Shown in pieces: positions 32,061 through 41,877 of a stretch of 64,000 bases of DNA. The stretch is from Berberis thunbergii. Taxonomy: Eukaryota; Streptophyta; Magnoliopsida; Ranunculales; Berberidaceae. How positions within the stretch are numbered: position 1 is the stretch's first letter; each line of letters begins with the position of its first letter. The notes beneath the pieces are model-generated. The model saw nothing but the letters and a program-made list of their open reading frames with translations. It did no database searches and was not told the DNA's origin. The stretch is taken from positions 310,001 through 374,000 of the forward strand of contig QNQO01000590.1 of the NCBI GenBank assembly GCA_003290165.1, written 5' to 3'. Made by a program: the position numbers and the translations under genes.

Positions 32061-33803
32061 ATGAGAAATCTTCAATGGAGAATTCTACTTCTTCTCCGCT
32101 CTTCGATCCGCACTTCACGAATCAGACCTCTGGGGTTTCAGGTAAGAGCTCTAGACCCTGAAAACCCCTTAAAGTTTTCATCGTTATTCACTAGAAACCT
32201 TCATCAAAGTTGGGGTTTTCCTTCAAATCTCCGAAACCCCAGAGTGGTTCGTAGTTTTTCAACTGAACCCGCTTTAGAACAAAGAGACCCAGATCAAAAT
32301 CATGTGGTGTTAACTAATATTTTGTCGAAATCGAGCGATTTGAAGGAAATTAGGAGGGAAATGGAGGGGAGTAGTTTGGTGATAAGTCATGATATGGTGT
32401 TGGAGACGTTGGGCAATCTGGAAGGGAACCCAGAGATTGCTTGGAGGTTTTTCAATTTGGTTTTGGAGGTAGAGAGTGGGAAGCTGAGCTCGAAAGGTTA
32501 TAACTTGATGTTGGGGATATTGGGAAGGAAGGAGTATGTGAATGAGTTTTGGGGGTTGGTTGAGTTGATGAAGAAGAAGGGGCATGGGGTGAGTAAGAGA
32601 GCTTTTTATAAGGCTTCAGAGGGGTTTGAGAAGGATGGGATGGTGGGGGATTTAGAGAAGCTGAAGGGAATGTTTTTGAGGCCGGATGAGAGTTCGATCG
32701 AAAGGGTGGATTTGAAGGTGTGTAAGGTGATTAGAGATAATGAATGGGGGGATGAAGTGAAAAGAGGGATTGAGGATTTGGGTGTTAGTTGGTCGAATGA
32801 TTTGGTTGAAATGGTGATTGCTCATTTGAAATTGGAGCCAATGAAAGCTTTGATGTTTTTCTGGTGGGTCGAAGAGAGTTCGGAGTTCAGTCATGATAAA
32901 CTTACTTACAATGCCATGGTTAAGGTTTTGAGTAGAGAGGATTGTATAGAGAAGTTTTGGCGCGTGGTTAATGACATGAAGGAAGCTGGGTTTGAGATGG
33001 AGTTGGAGACGTATAGTAAGGCAATGGATCGGTTTTATAAGAGGAGGATGATGAAAGATGTTGTGGATTTGTACGAGTTCATGATGAGTAGTGAGACTAA
33101 GCCCAAGGTGCAGGATACTGATTTTCTGTTGCGGAAAATTGTAGTTGGTAAAGAGCTAGACATGGGTTTGTTTTCAAGAGTTGTGAAGATTTTTGTCCAG
33201 AGTGGGAATGCCTTGACAGAGTCGAATCTTGATGGGATTCTCAAGTCATTGAACAGTGTCAGTAGGTTGCAGGAATGTGATAAGATTCTGAAGGCCATGG
33301 AAGAAGGTGGATTTGTTCCTACTAGGGTTGTTTATGAGAAACTAATCATCCGTCTCTGTAATACTGGGAGATTTGATGAATCATTTCAATTTCTAAGTGA
33401 GATGGTTAATGAGAAACAGTTACGGCCTCGGCATACAACTTACCAGATCTTGATAGAGAGGCTATTAGCTAGAAGAAATATGAAAAAAGCTATGAGCCTT
33501 ATTGGATTGATGAAGGATCAAGGGTACCCACCTTTTGTGGAACCTTTTATTAATCACATATCCATGCATGGGACCGCCGATGATGCTATCAATTTTCTGA
33601 GTGAAATGACTGTAAAGAGGTTCCCATCTACGCCTGTATGTGTCCTGATGCTTGAAGCATTTTTCGAGGCTGGAAGGCAGGGTGAGGCACAAGAGTGCTT
33701 CTCTAAACTTCCAAGCTCCGTTTGTAACCATGCTGATGTGCTTGATCTTTTATGTTCCTGGAAACTTAAAAATGCGGGTAGTGCTACAACTGTAACAGCT
33801 TAA
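32061..33803 (+). CDS. Mitochondrial-type P-class pentatricopeptide repeat protein, copy 1
   Basis: 580 codons, no intron, intact. The first ~70 residues are rich in Arg, Ser and Leu without acidic clusters (MRNLQWRILLLLRSS, SFSTEP), fitting a mitochondrial presequence. PPR-like helices are visible around residues 145-185, 280-350 and 420-500 (TYNAMVKVL, VVYEKLIIRLCNTGRFDESF, TTYQILIERLLARRNMKKAM). There is no E or DYW tail, so it is P class, predicted to bind organelle RNA for processing or stability. I chose ATG 32061, shared by all copies; an in-frame extension to 31872 exists only here. From memory, related proteins are nearer 650 residues, so one or two repeats may be missing. The copy at 55595-57337 differs at about seven residues. 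Confidence 0.9.
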   Translation: MRNLQWRILLLLRSSIRTSRIRPLGFQVRALDPENPLKFSSLFTRNLHQSWGFPSNLRNPRVVRSFSTEPALEQRDPDQNHVVLTNILSKSSDLKEIRREMEGSSLVISHDMVLETLGNLEGNPEIAWRFFNLVLEVESGKLSSKGYNLMLGILGRKEYVNEFWGLVELMKKKGHGVSKRAFYKASEGFEKDGMVGDLEKLKGMFLRPDESSIERVDLKVCKVIRDNEWGDEVKRGIEDLGVSWSNDLVEMVIAHLKLEPMKALMFFWWVEESSEFSHDKLTYNAMVKVLSREDCIEKFWRVVNDMKEAGFEMELETYSKAMDRFYKRRMMKDVVDLYEFMMSSETKPKVQDTDFLLRKIVVGKELDMGLFSRVVKIFVQSGNALTESNLDGILKSLNSVSRLQECDKILKAMEEGGFVPTRVVYEKLIIRLCNTGRFDESFQFLSEMVNEKQLRPRHTTYQILIERLLARRNMKKAMSLIGLMKDQGYPPFVEPFINHISMHGTADDAINFLSEMTVKRFPSTPVCVLMLEAFFEAGRQGEAQECFSKLPSSVCNHADVLDLLCSWKLKNAGSATTVTA

Positions 33804-34350
33804 GGCTTTGGCGAAAGGCATATGCCTATGCATTTTCTTTGCTTTGACTAGAATGATATTTCTTGAACGTAAGTGCTGCTTTTGTTTAATTCTATAATTG
33901 AGTTTTGGAAACAAGTATTTGGTGTACCAGTATATTTGTTTGTTGCCAAAAAGAGATTCATATTATGAAAATATTTTCCTGGATCTTTCCTTTACTGTAG
34001 TTAGTATTGACTATAAGTGCCTAAAATTTGTTTGTTCGGATAAATTAGTTTTGTATTGAAATAGGTCTAGCTAGGATGAACTCTTGCATGGTTGAATCAA
34101 GATGTCAAGTTTCAAAGCAAGCTAGGAAGTGACTTCAGGATGGCAGCCAATTATAAAAAGAGAATAAAGTTCAAGAATGCGAGCTGTGTAGCTTTACAAT
34201 GGACCTTCAACTCCTATTGCAATGGCCATTATGATAGTTTATGCTGAATACTTTGCTGTCGATGCACTGAATTTCATGTGGCGTTTTCCCTTTCCATTTT
34301 TGAGGTCGAGAGCAGATATTCCTCCTTTCATTGGGAAGTGGTACAATCTT
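33804..34350 (+). other. PPR 3' flank and start of block P copy 2
   Basis: The 3' flank to about 34139 has an inverted counterpart at 55255-55594. At 34140 the sequence switches to block P (GGCAGCCAATTATAAAAAGA), which is interrupted at 34351 by the gypsy element. No further gene is seen. Confidence 0.75.
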
Positions 34351-34646
34351 TGATAGGATTCGATACCGAAAACAATATAATTGATCTTTTGATTGGAGAT
34401 CAAACCACCTATTGATCTTTAGATTGGAGATCAGCCACCAAAGTTTAAAAGAAAACTATTTGATTGATGAAAACTTCTGATTACAATTGATAGACTTCAT
34501 AGGAAATTCTACTTCCTAGATTCCTAACCAGACTCTTCCTAATATCTAAGTAATGCTAAATTAGGACTCTCCTACTGACTTACCTATTTTAATTAAATTA
34601 GGACTTGTTACCAACATAGTAACCTACTAGAACTGGGTTCCTAACA
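34351..34646 (-). repeat. 3' LTR of gypsy element
   Basis: Begins TGATAGGATTCGATAC and ends GGTTCCTAACA on the plus strand. It contains a doubled TTGATCTTT.GATTGGAGATC motif. It is the 3' LTR because the element runs on the minus strand. Confidence 0.95.
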
Positions 34647-34675
34647 TCCCGCGCCCCATGAAAAATGGCTTGTCC

Positions 34676-34933
34676 TCAAGCCAGAAAATTAGGAAAACGA
34701 CGGCGAATATCCTCATAGTCCTCCCAAGTGGCCTCTTCGATGGGGTGATCTTGCCACTTGATTAGCCAGCGAGTAACAGGTTGATTATGACGGTTGATGA
34801 GGCCGCGGTCCAGTAATTTTTCCGGAATCCACTCCGCAACATCGGAATGAGTAGGGAGAGTGGCGGAGACGGTAGTGCCCGTGCCTAACTGTTTTTTAAG
34901 GCGGAAACATGAAACACCGGGTGAATGCGGCAA
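34676..34933 (-). pseudogene. Gypsy chromodomain segment (out of frame with pol)
   Basis: Encodes VAEWIPEKLLDRG, then WLIKWQDHPIEEATWEDYED, the aromatic-rich chromodomain typical of chromovirus integrase tails, thought to guide insertion to particular chromatin. It lies in a different frame from the pol ORF, which stops at 34885. The change falls in a run of six A near 34900. In the undamaged element it would be the C terminus of integrase. Confidence 0.85.
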
Positions 34934-37900
34934 CCGGCGGGTAGGTCCAACTTATACGCCACAGAGTTTATTTTGTCAATGATGCGAAAAGGGCCATGAA
35001 AGCGCGGCGAGAGCTTGGAGTACTGCTGAGAGGAAGCAGTGGACTGGCGGTATGGCTGGAGACGCAGAAAGACCCAATCATTAAGCTCAAAATGGCGCTC
35101 CGTACGTTTGCCATCAGCAAAAAATTTCATCCTAGCCTGGGCAGCAACCAAGTTATCCTTTAAAATGCGAAGACTACGATCACGATCACGGAGTGAATTG
35201 TCGACAGCATTCACAGCAGTAGAACCTGGGACATAAGCTGAAATGGTAGGAGGCGGGCGACTATAAACGGCCTGAAAAGGGGACATCTTAATGGCAGAAT
35301 GGTAGGTGGTATTATACCACCACTCAGCCCACGGCAGGCAAGGAACCCAACTGGAAGGGCGGTGACCTGCGAAGCAACGTAGATAGCATTCCAGCGTGCG
35401 ATTGGTGGCCTCAGTTTGCCCGTCGGATTGAGGATGATAAGCGGAGCTGCGGCACAATTGTGTCCCCTGCATTTCGAAAAACGATTCCCAGAAGTTGCCA
35501 ATGAAAACAGGGTCGCGATCACTAACAATCGACCTTGGCATGCCATGAAGCCGAACAATGTCGCGGATAAAGGTCTCGGCGACAGACGCAGCGGTATATG
35601 GGTGAGCAATGGCACTGAAATGGGCATATTTGGACAGGCGATCGACCACCACGAGGATCACAGACTTCCCGTGCGACACAGGCAGGCCGTCAATGAAGTC
35701 TAAAGAAATGTCGAGCCACACATCGTCAGGAATAGGCAGAGGATGAAGCAGGCCAGGTGGGGATATAGCCTCCGCCTTGTTGCGTTGGCAAACATCGCAA
35801 TGTGCAATAAACGTTTTGATAGCACCCTTCATACCCGGCCAATAGAAGTTATGCTGGAGCCGTTTATAAGTGCGCAGAAACCCAGAATGGCCCCCGGTTG
35901 GCGACGAATGGAACTCGTACAAGAGCTTAGCACACCACGGGGAGGAAGGCGAGACGACAATACGGCCTTTATAGCGCAAAATCCCTTGCGCGTAAGAATA
36001 ATGATTATGGGCTGTAGGGTCCTGCGACAAAGCAGAAATAACCTTGCGCAAAGCTGGATCAGAATGACACTCCTGGCAGATTTCGTCAAGACTAGCAAAG
36101 GTTGGGGACGAAATGGCGAGCAAGGAAGCAGCATCGGGTACGCGGGAAAGAGCATCGGCGGCCCGATTACTAGAGCCAGAACGGTGGACGATCTCATAAT
36201 CATATCCCAACAGTTTTGTAACCCACTTTTGCTGTTCAAGAGAAGATAGGCGCTGTTCTAGGAAGTACTTGAGACTGCGGTGATCAGTAAAAATAGTGAA
36301 ATGTCTGCCCAAGAGATAAGGGCGCCATTTGTGAACGGCGGCGATGATGGCCAGCATTTCCTTATCATAAACCGATAGGCTGGAGTGCTTGCCAGAAAGT
36401 GCCTTGCTGAAATACGCAATGGGACGTCCTTGCTGCATAAGAACGGCACCGATGCCATGACCAGAAGCGTCGGTTTCAATGCTGAATGGCAAGGAGAAGT
36501 CCGGTAAGGCGAGCACGGGGGTGGTGGTTAACGCATGTCTTAACTTGTCAAAGGGCAAAGTGGCATCCGCAGTCCACTGAAAAGAGTCATTTTTAAGGAG
36601 TTGAGTCAAAGGGGCGCTGATTCGTCCATAATCCCGAACGAATTTGCGGTAGTAGCCGGTCAAGCCTAAAAACCCGCGAAGATCTTTAATAGAGGACGGC
36701 AGAGGCCAATTCGTGATCGAATTAATTTTGTCGTTATCAACAGCGACGCCCGCAGCAGAAATGATGTGCCCAAGGTAAGCAATGGAGGATTGTGCAAAGG
36801 AGCACTTGGATTCTTTGACATATAAGCTGTTGGCTCGCAGGAGCCCAAGAACCACAGACAAGTGATGCAGGTGATCATCAAGATTAGCACTGTAGATCAG
36901 AATATCGTCGAAGAACACCAAGACAAACCGTCTGAGAAACGGGCGAAAAAGATCGTTCATTAGGCCCTGAAAAGTAGCAGGGGCATTGGACAAGCCGAAC
37001 GGCATCACCAAGAACTCATAGTGGCCATCATGCGTACGAAACGCTGTTTTGGAGATATCGGCGTCGTGGACTCGGATTTGATGATAGCCGGAGCGAAGGT
37101 CGAGCTTAGAAAAGATGGTTGCGCCATTTAATTCGTCGAGTAGCTCATCCACGACTGGGATAGGAAAACGATCCTTGACTGTGACTTTATTGAGTGCGCG
37201 ATAATCGATACACATACGCCAGGAGCCGTCCTTTTTTTTGACGAGTAGCACCGAAGAAGAGAACGGGTTCAGACTTGGGCGTATAAGACCAGCAGTTCGC
37301 AGTTCATCGACCATTTTCTCAATTTCAGCTTTCTGGAAATGGGGGTAACGGTATGGCCGAACATTAACCGGGGCAGCGCCGGGCAGAAGTGGAATGCGAT
37401 GATCACATTCCCGTGTAGGCGGAAGTGACGTGGGAAGGCCAAAGACATCGGAGAAACTGGAAAGAAGCTGAGAGACAGCGAACTGGGCGTGGTGCACCCT
37501 GTTCTGCTTCTCTGTTCTGCTCGAACTGGGCAGGAGCTCCCCTGTTCTGCTCGACCTGGGCAGATGCGCCTCCTGTGTGGTGGTCTGCGCACAAGACGCA
37601 TGGGCAAGCGGTCTTGGCTGGACGTCCAGGGCCACAATGTAGAAAAGGAAGCCCTTTTGTTCGCGGCATAATGCGCGAGACATCTGCTCGCAGTCCATAA
37701 CTGCAACCATAGGAGAGTTGTTGCCTACCAGTGTGTAAACACGATCAGAGACAGTGAATTGCATGACCAATTGTCGAAAGTCCCATACAATGCGACCCAA
37801 TGTGCGAAGCCACTGAGTACCCAACACCACATCGCAGCCTGAGACAGCAAGCAGCGAGAAATCAGCGCATAGTTCGAAGCCTTGAATGGTCATTGTGAGA

Positions 37901-38130
37901 TTTCGACAAGACCCACGACTTGACAGATATCCCCCATCAGCGACCATGACCCGAAAATCGTTGGCAAGGTCAATGGGAATGCCGCATTGTTTCGCAACAC
38001 GCGGATGAAGAAAATTGTGCGTGGAACCAGAGTCGATGAGGGCTGAAATCTGCCGATTTTTTAGAGTGCCAGTGACGCGCATAGTTTCGGGCCTTATCGA
38101 GCCCATAAGAGCATGGAGGGAGATTTCCAT
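34885..38130 (-). CDS. Gypsy pol: protease, RT, RNase H, integrase
   Basis: 1081 codons. Visible in order: aspartic protease DSGSTHNFL (D33), reverse transcriptase with [17 protein letters not shown] and catalytic VFFDDILIYS (D408-D409), RNase H IETDASGHGIGAVL and FTDHRSLKYF, integrase zinc site (H741, H748, C778, C781), and integrase core D811, D871, E907 with 35-residue spacing. The frame is open throughout, unlike the other retroelements here. The ATG at 38130 is only the first Met of this frame; the polyprotein would normally continue from gag, and a one-base shift separates them. A CTGTTCTGCTCGA repeat near 37497 adds a Ser/Arg-rich linker after the protease. Confidence 0.9.
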   Translation of the reverse strand: MEISLHALMGSIRPETMRVTGTLKNRQISALIDSGSTHNFLHPRVAKQCGIPIDLANDFRVMVADGGYLSSRGSCRNLTMTIQGFELCADFSLLAVSGCDVVLGTQWLRTLGRIVWDFRQLVMQFTVSDRVYTLVGNNSPMVAVMDCEQMSRALCREQKGFLFYIVALDVQPRPLAHASCAQTTTQEAHLPRSSRTGELLPSSSRTEKQNRVHHAQFAVSQLLSSFSDVFGLPTSLPPTRECDHRIPLLPGAAPVNVRPYRYPHFQKAEIEKMVDELRTAGLIRPSLNPFSSSVLLVKKKDGSWRMCIDYRALNKVTVKDRFPIPVVDELLDELNGATIFSKLDLRSGYHQIRVHDADISKTAFRTHDGHYEFLVMPFGLSNAPATFQGLMNDLFRPFLRRFVLVFFDDILIYSANLDDHLHHLSVVLGLLRANSLYVKESKCSFAQSSIAYLGHIISAAGVAVDNDKINSITNWPLPSSIKDLRGFLGLTGYYRKFVRDYGRISAPLTQLLKNDSFQWTADATLPFDKLRHALTTTPVLALPDFSLPFSIETDASGHGIGAVLMQQGRPIAYFSKALSGKHSSLSVYDKEMLAIIAAVHKWRPYLLGRHFTIFTDHRSLKYFLEQRLSSLEQQKWVTKLLGYDYEIVHRSGSSNRAADALSRVPDAASLLAISSPTFASLDEICQECHSDPALRKVISALSQDPTAHNHYSYAQGILRYKGRIVVSPSSPWCAKLLYEFHSSPTGGHSGFLRTYKRLQHNFYWPGMKGAIKTFIAHCDVCQRNKAEAISPPGLLHPLPIPDDVWLDISLDFIDGLPVSHGKSVILVVVDRLSKYAHFSAIAHPYTAASVAETFIRDIVRLHGMPRSIVSDRDPVFIGNFWESFFEMQGTQLCRSSAYHPQSDGQTEATNRTLECYLRCFAGHRPSSWVPCLPWAEWWYNTTYHSAIKMSPFQAVYSRPPPTISAYVPGSTAVNAVDNSLRDRDRSLRILKDNLVAAQARMKFFADGKRTERHFELNDWVFLRLQPYRQSTASSQQYSKLSPRFHGPFRIIDKINSVAYKLDLPAGCRIHPVFHVSALKNS

Positions 38131-39104
38131 TGCAGGGTCGTCATCAGCAAGAGTGGTGCTATCAGCCAGTGTGCACTCATCCAGATCAGCGTCCAGTAGC
38201 AGCAGCTGCGGCCTAGCGCAACGATGGCCTGGTTTAAAAATTTCGTCACAATTGAAACATAAACCTTTTCGCGCCTTTCGCGTTGTTCAGCCCAAGTTAA
38301 TCGCTTCACGCCAACAGGCAAGGCGGCCGTAGGGGCAGGGGGTTTAATAATAGGAGGAGGAACCACTGGACGCGAAGGTTGGCGGTAGACCCCTTTAGAT
38401 GACGAAAAAGCTGTAGTTGCAATGATGGCATCTTCTTGGCATAGAGCCAATTCAAAGGCCTGGGTCAGACTGGCAGGCCTAAGCAAGCGTACGCCTGATT
38501 GGATATCAGCCCGTAAGCCTGAAAGGAACATACTTACTTGATGAGGTTCGAGCAACCCCGGAACTAAGTTGATGAGGTTTTCAAAGGCCGTGATAAACTC
38601 ACGAACCGTGCCTGTTTGAGTTAATTTCGAGAGGGAGCTGCACGGATCAATGTGTTTGCGTGAACCAAATCTGGAACAGATGGCCTTGGAGAATTGTTCC
38701 CAAGAAAGGTCGCCAATAGATTGTCGGATCCAGCGGTACCAAGCGATGGCATCGCCCTTCAAGTGGATGGCAGCCAAGGTGACTTTCTGATTGACCGCAA
38801 CCTGGTTGAGTTCAAAAAATTGTTCGGCTTGAAAAAGCCAACCTTCGGGATCGCCTCCATCAAACCGAGGAAAGTCAATGCGAAGGGGTCGACCTTGGAA
38901 ATTGCCGCCTGGCGGATTGTGATGGTGAAAAGTGTCTGATTGTGAGGACCCGGCGGATTGAATAGATTGAAGAGTTTGCAATATCTGGGCATTGGTTTGT
39001 GATTGAGTTTGGCGGTCTTGGAGGAGGGTGTGGATATGTGAAGTCATGGCTCCCAGTTGTGAGTTAATGGCGGCAACCTGTTCTTCGAGTTCTTTGACGG
39101 TCAT
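38094..39104 (-). CDS. Gypsy gag
   Basis: I start at ATG 39104 (MTVKELEEQVAAINSQ); the longer open frame upstream runs through the primer site and LTR and is not credible. A coiled-coil-like N terminus is followed by the retrotransposon gag domain (AIHLKGDAIAWYRW..FSKAICSRFG, residues ~100-240). The CCHC-like knuckle (CFNCDEIF..GHRC) is readable only in the next frame near 38270, where the one-base change occurs. It forms the particle around element RNA. It overlaps pol by 37 bases. Confidence 0.85.
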   Translation of the reverse strand: MTVKELEEQVAAINSQLGAMTSHIHTLLQDRQTQSQTNAQILQTLQSIQSAGSSQSDTFHHHNPPGGNFQGRPLRIDFPRFDGGDPEGWLFQAEQFFELNQVAVNQKVTLAAIHLKGDAIAWYRWIRQSIGDLSWEQFSKAICSRFGSRKHIDPCSSLSKLTQTGTVREFITAFENLINLVPGLLEPHQVSMFLSGLRADIQSGVRLLRPASLTQAFELALCQEDAIIATTAFSSSKGVYRQPSRPVVPPPIIKPPAPTAALPVGVKRLTWAEQRERREKVYVSIVTKFLNQAIVALGRSCCYWTLIWMSAHWLIAPLLLMTTLQWKSPSMLLWAR

Positions 39105-39164
39105 GGTGTAGGATTGATTGGAAGTGAAAAAAAATTTGGAAGGGATGGGTAGGGCAGAATCGAT

Positions 39165-39176
39165 GCTCTGATACCA
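39165..39176 (-). promoter_or_regulatory. Primer-binding site of gypsy element
   Basis: The plus strand reads GCTCTGATACCA, the complement of TGGTATCAGAGC, two bases from the LTR at 39179. It marks the 5' end of the minus-strand element and initiator Met-tRNA priming. Confidence 0.9.
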
Positions 39177-39178
39177 GA

Positions 39179-39474
39179 TGATAGGATTCGATACCGAAAA
39201 CAATATAATTGATCTTTTGATTGGAGATCAAACCACCTATTGATCTTTTGATTGGAGATCAGCCACCAAAGTTTAAAAGAAAACTATTTGATTGATGAAA
39301 ACTTCTTATTACAATTGATAGACTTTATAGGAAATTCTACTTCCTAGATTCCTAACCAGACTCTTCCTAATATCTAAGTAATGCTAAATTAGGACTCTCC
39401 TACTGACTTACCTATTTTAATTAAATTAGGACTTGTTACCAACATAGTAACCTACTAGAACTGGGTTCCTAACA
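39179..39474 (-). repeat. 5' LTR of gypsy element
   Basis: Same length as the left LTR. Differences I can see: GATCTTTTGATTGG for GATCTTTAGATTGG, CTTCTTATTAC for CTTCTGATTAC, and GACTTTATAGG for GACTTCATAGG. Confidence 0.95.
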
Positions 39475-40017
39475 ATCTTTGTCTTGTAATTATGCTATTT
39501 TAAATGTCATTTGTCAGTTCCTTCGGATCTTTTTGTCTTCTGCACTATGTAGAAATTATTTACTAGGCATCACAGGTTGCCAAACCTTACCTCTAGGTCA
39601 GACAGAACAAGCTCCTTTTGCGTGATGTTCATACTTAATATTTTTCACTTTTCCATGTGTAAAGCAGGCCTCAGCGATACTGAAACTTGTTTTTACTAAC
39701 TGATACTAAGCGGATTTTGTTTATGTGAGAATGAATGCAGTGTTGTAACTTGTTCAGGTTTTATTGCAGTATTATTACATTTTGGCATAGATAAACCATT
39801 TATGGCTCTGTAAATTTTTTTCCACATAAGAACATATGTAGACATCTCTTCCATTCTGCTGCAGCGGTTGTTTACTTGATGTTAAATACCCCTTCTTAAT
39901 GTCTTTTTGGTCAGAAGTTGTGTGGATTGTTTATGTCGAGATAAGCTTGGTAGCAATTTATAGATGGCTGTGAGCCTGAGACAACATGCCACAGCTTTGT
40001 CCATTGGTGTATCTTGA
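39475..40017 (+). repeat. Block P copy 2, right part
   Basis: Resumes block P exactly where it was interrupted at 34350 and matches 27946-28488. It then passes into the DHHC/SDR block at about 40017, after GTATCTTGAAAG. Confidence 0.85.
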
Positions 40018-40088
40018 AAGAGCAATTCTAGATGTCGAGGGTTTGGGCGAGGGATGGTGCGTCGCACGTGCCCTCGACTTTGGTTTCA
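40018..40088 (+). repeat. Truncated member of the TCGAGG fold-back family
   Basis: The start AGCAATTCTAGATGTCGAGG matches the outer ends of the MITEs at 4066 and 57451. A short inverted pair, GTCGAGGG and CCCTCGAC, remains. It sits just 5' of the DHHC fragment in all three copies (inverted near 44735-44805 and 54445-54515), so it belongs to the duplicated block. Confidence 0.6.
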
Positions 40089-40121
40089 AAAAAAAAAAAA
40101 AGCGGGAATCTGAAATTCGAA

Positions 40122-40429
40122 ATGAAAAAGCAATTTAAGAGGCAGGGAGGGAACAATCTCCCTCTCCCAAATACACTAGACAACCGATTGTAGTTGTTGT
40201 TTTCGTGATTGGGTTTGGTTTTTACACCACAATTTTCATTTTTATGGAGGAGTTGTGGGGTTTGAAGAGCTCAAATGGGTTGTTCAACAGTTTGGACTTC
40301 ACTTGCTCGATTGTCATGTGTGTTGTATCGTTTTTGTACTGTCTTTTCCGTGATCCAGGCCGTCCTCCGTTTGATTACGTACCAGAAATGAGCGAAGAGG
40401 ATCTTTCGGAACAAGGGTTGAAGAAAAAT
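40122..40429 (+). pseudogene. DHHC S-acyltransferase first exon, copy 1
   Basis: Starts MKKQFKRQGG. A one-base frame change then leads to a hydrophobic stretch (VIGFGFYTTIFIFMEELWGL), a second one (CSIVMCVVSFLYCL), and RDPGRPPFDYVPEMSEEDL. It ends at a donor (AAGAAAAAT/GTGAG). Two membrane spans followed by RDPGR..YVP is the N terminus of plant DHHC palmitoyltransferases (PAT16-like, from memory). The DHHC exons never follow; SDR sequence begins 100 bp later. It is therefore a fragment fused to another gene. Confidence 0.75.
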
Positions 40430-40532
40430 GTGAGTTTTCTGAATGCCTTCTATTTGTTTGATGTTATGCTTCTATCATTTCTATTGTTTCTGTTTCTGTT
40501 TTGATAATGGCCTTGATACTTTTTGAGTCATT

Positions 40533-41877
40533 CATGTTTTGACTGCTAGAGATGAGAAGAGAGGTATGGAAGCAGTTTCAGCTTTCAAGGGCTCTGGATT
40601 GTCTAATGTGGTGTTTCATCAACTTGATGTTAGAGATGAGTCTAGTGTTGATTCTTTGGCCAAATTTGTGAAAACCCATTTTGGCAGACTTGACATCTTA
40701 GTAAGTAAGTGCTTCAAATTGATATATTTGATGTTATAATGTTGTTTTTTTACTTTCATAAGGTGTGAGTGAAATCGAAGATTTTGATTATTGTTATTTT
40801 GCTCAAGTTTTAATAGCAGAGACCACACTGCAAAATCATCACAGCTGAAGTATTGAGACTAAAGATGATACTTACAATTTAAGCAAACCCAAATGGGCTT
40901 TTAGATCTAACAAATTTGTTCTAAAGTCAATGAGAATTGGCAATCTATAACTTAAAACCTATATGCCGAAGTGGGTTGAACATGTGTGTGGGTTTGAAAT
41001 ATACAGTGATCAAATCATAAAAAGTTAAGACTCTTCCGAAATTTCAAACCACATAAACCATTTCCCAAAGGTGAGGCCATAGGTAAAAAGATCATTTCTA
41101 GATTTTCTTTCAGGAATTTGGATGACAAGTAAGTGTCGAGTATTCATTTGTTGATTTTGCAGGTAAACAATGCAGGAGCGCATATGGAGTTTTAGTTGAT
41201 GAAGAAGGTCTAAGAGCCTTGAACATTGACCCAGTGGCTTGGGTAAGTTACTCACACCACAAATGATTCGCTATGTGTTTCTCCATCCCCAAGAAGTTTA
41301 GGGGACGGGTTCTTTTTTTCCCCAGAGGGTAGGGTACATCAATCAGAGGCAATAGGCAATGTCTTACTAGAGATTCTTAGCATTGAGTTCGTAATTTTTC
41401 TTTTCGTATGAACTTCTAATTAGAAGCAATTTGACAGTTTTGATCATTCTTGTACATAGTTAGAAGAAATTTACGCGACTTTCCTCATTCAAAAGTAGTA
41501 AGACATTCAGATTCATGTGACTTTGACTCTAACGTATGTGTACTCCAATAACCAGATGGAACAAAATGAACACCTAATATAGAGACTTGTATTGGCATTT
41601 TAGAAAAGTCACACCTTCAAAGTCTAGTTGAAGATAAAACTAAAACTCCTTAGAAAAACATATCAGTCTAATGCATATGCTTTTGATGCAGCTATCTGGA
41701 CAGGCAACAAATAAGGTACAAGGAGTGATGCAACAAACTTACGAGAAGGCTGAAGAATGCCTTGACACCAACTACTATGGCGTTAAAAGGGTGACACAAG
41801 CGCTTCTGCCTCTTCTCAAGCTCTCTCCCTCAGGAGCCAGGATTGTTAATGTTTCTTATCTTCGATCAGAGCTCAAG
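40533..41877 (+). pseudogene. Short-chain dehydrogenase/reductase fragment, copy 1
   Basis: Three exons with good borders: ~40533-40700 ([23 protein letters not shown]), 41163-41242 (VNNAGA, then DEEGLRALNIDPVAW after a frame change) and 41692-41877 (SGQATNKVQGVM..GVKRVTQALLPLL, RIVNVSYL). These are the middle of a plant menthol-dehydrogenase or salutaridine-reductase-like SDR. Missing are the N-terminal glycine-rich cofactor loop and the catalytic YxxxK part. The usual Ser-Ser of the NVSS motif is Ser-Tyr. Two extra bases in exon 2 (also in copy 3) break the frame. The block stops at a junction with inverted B-box sequence at 41905. Confidence 0.8.

Larger units (their letters stand above)
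30485..32165 (+). repeat. 1.7-kb tandem duplication, unit 2
   Basis: The copy of 28765-30460 with scattered substitutions and small indels. It contains the second TIR element (30863-31534) and the second LINE tail. Its right end is the start of the intact PPR gene, so this unit holds the natural upstream region. Confidence 0.9.
34351..39474 (-). mobile_element. Ty3/gypsy chromovirus LTR retrotransposon, nearly complete
   Basis: Two 296-bp LTRs (34351-34646 and 39179-39474), each TG..CA, are flanked by ATCTT on both sides (34346-34350 and 39475-39479). They differ at only about three or four positions, so the insertion is young. On the minus strand the order is primer site, gag, protease, RT, RNase H, integrase, chromodomain and a purine-rich tract near the 3' LTR. 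Short LTRs, ~5.1 kb length and a chromodomain fit the Reina-like chromoviruses; the clade is inferred. Apparent one-base frame changes lie between gag and pol and before the chromodomain. It interrupts block P copy 2, and the two other DHHC/SDR-linked copies give the empty site. Confidence 0.95.
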
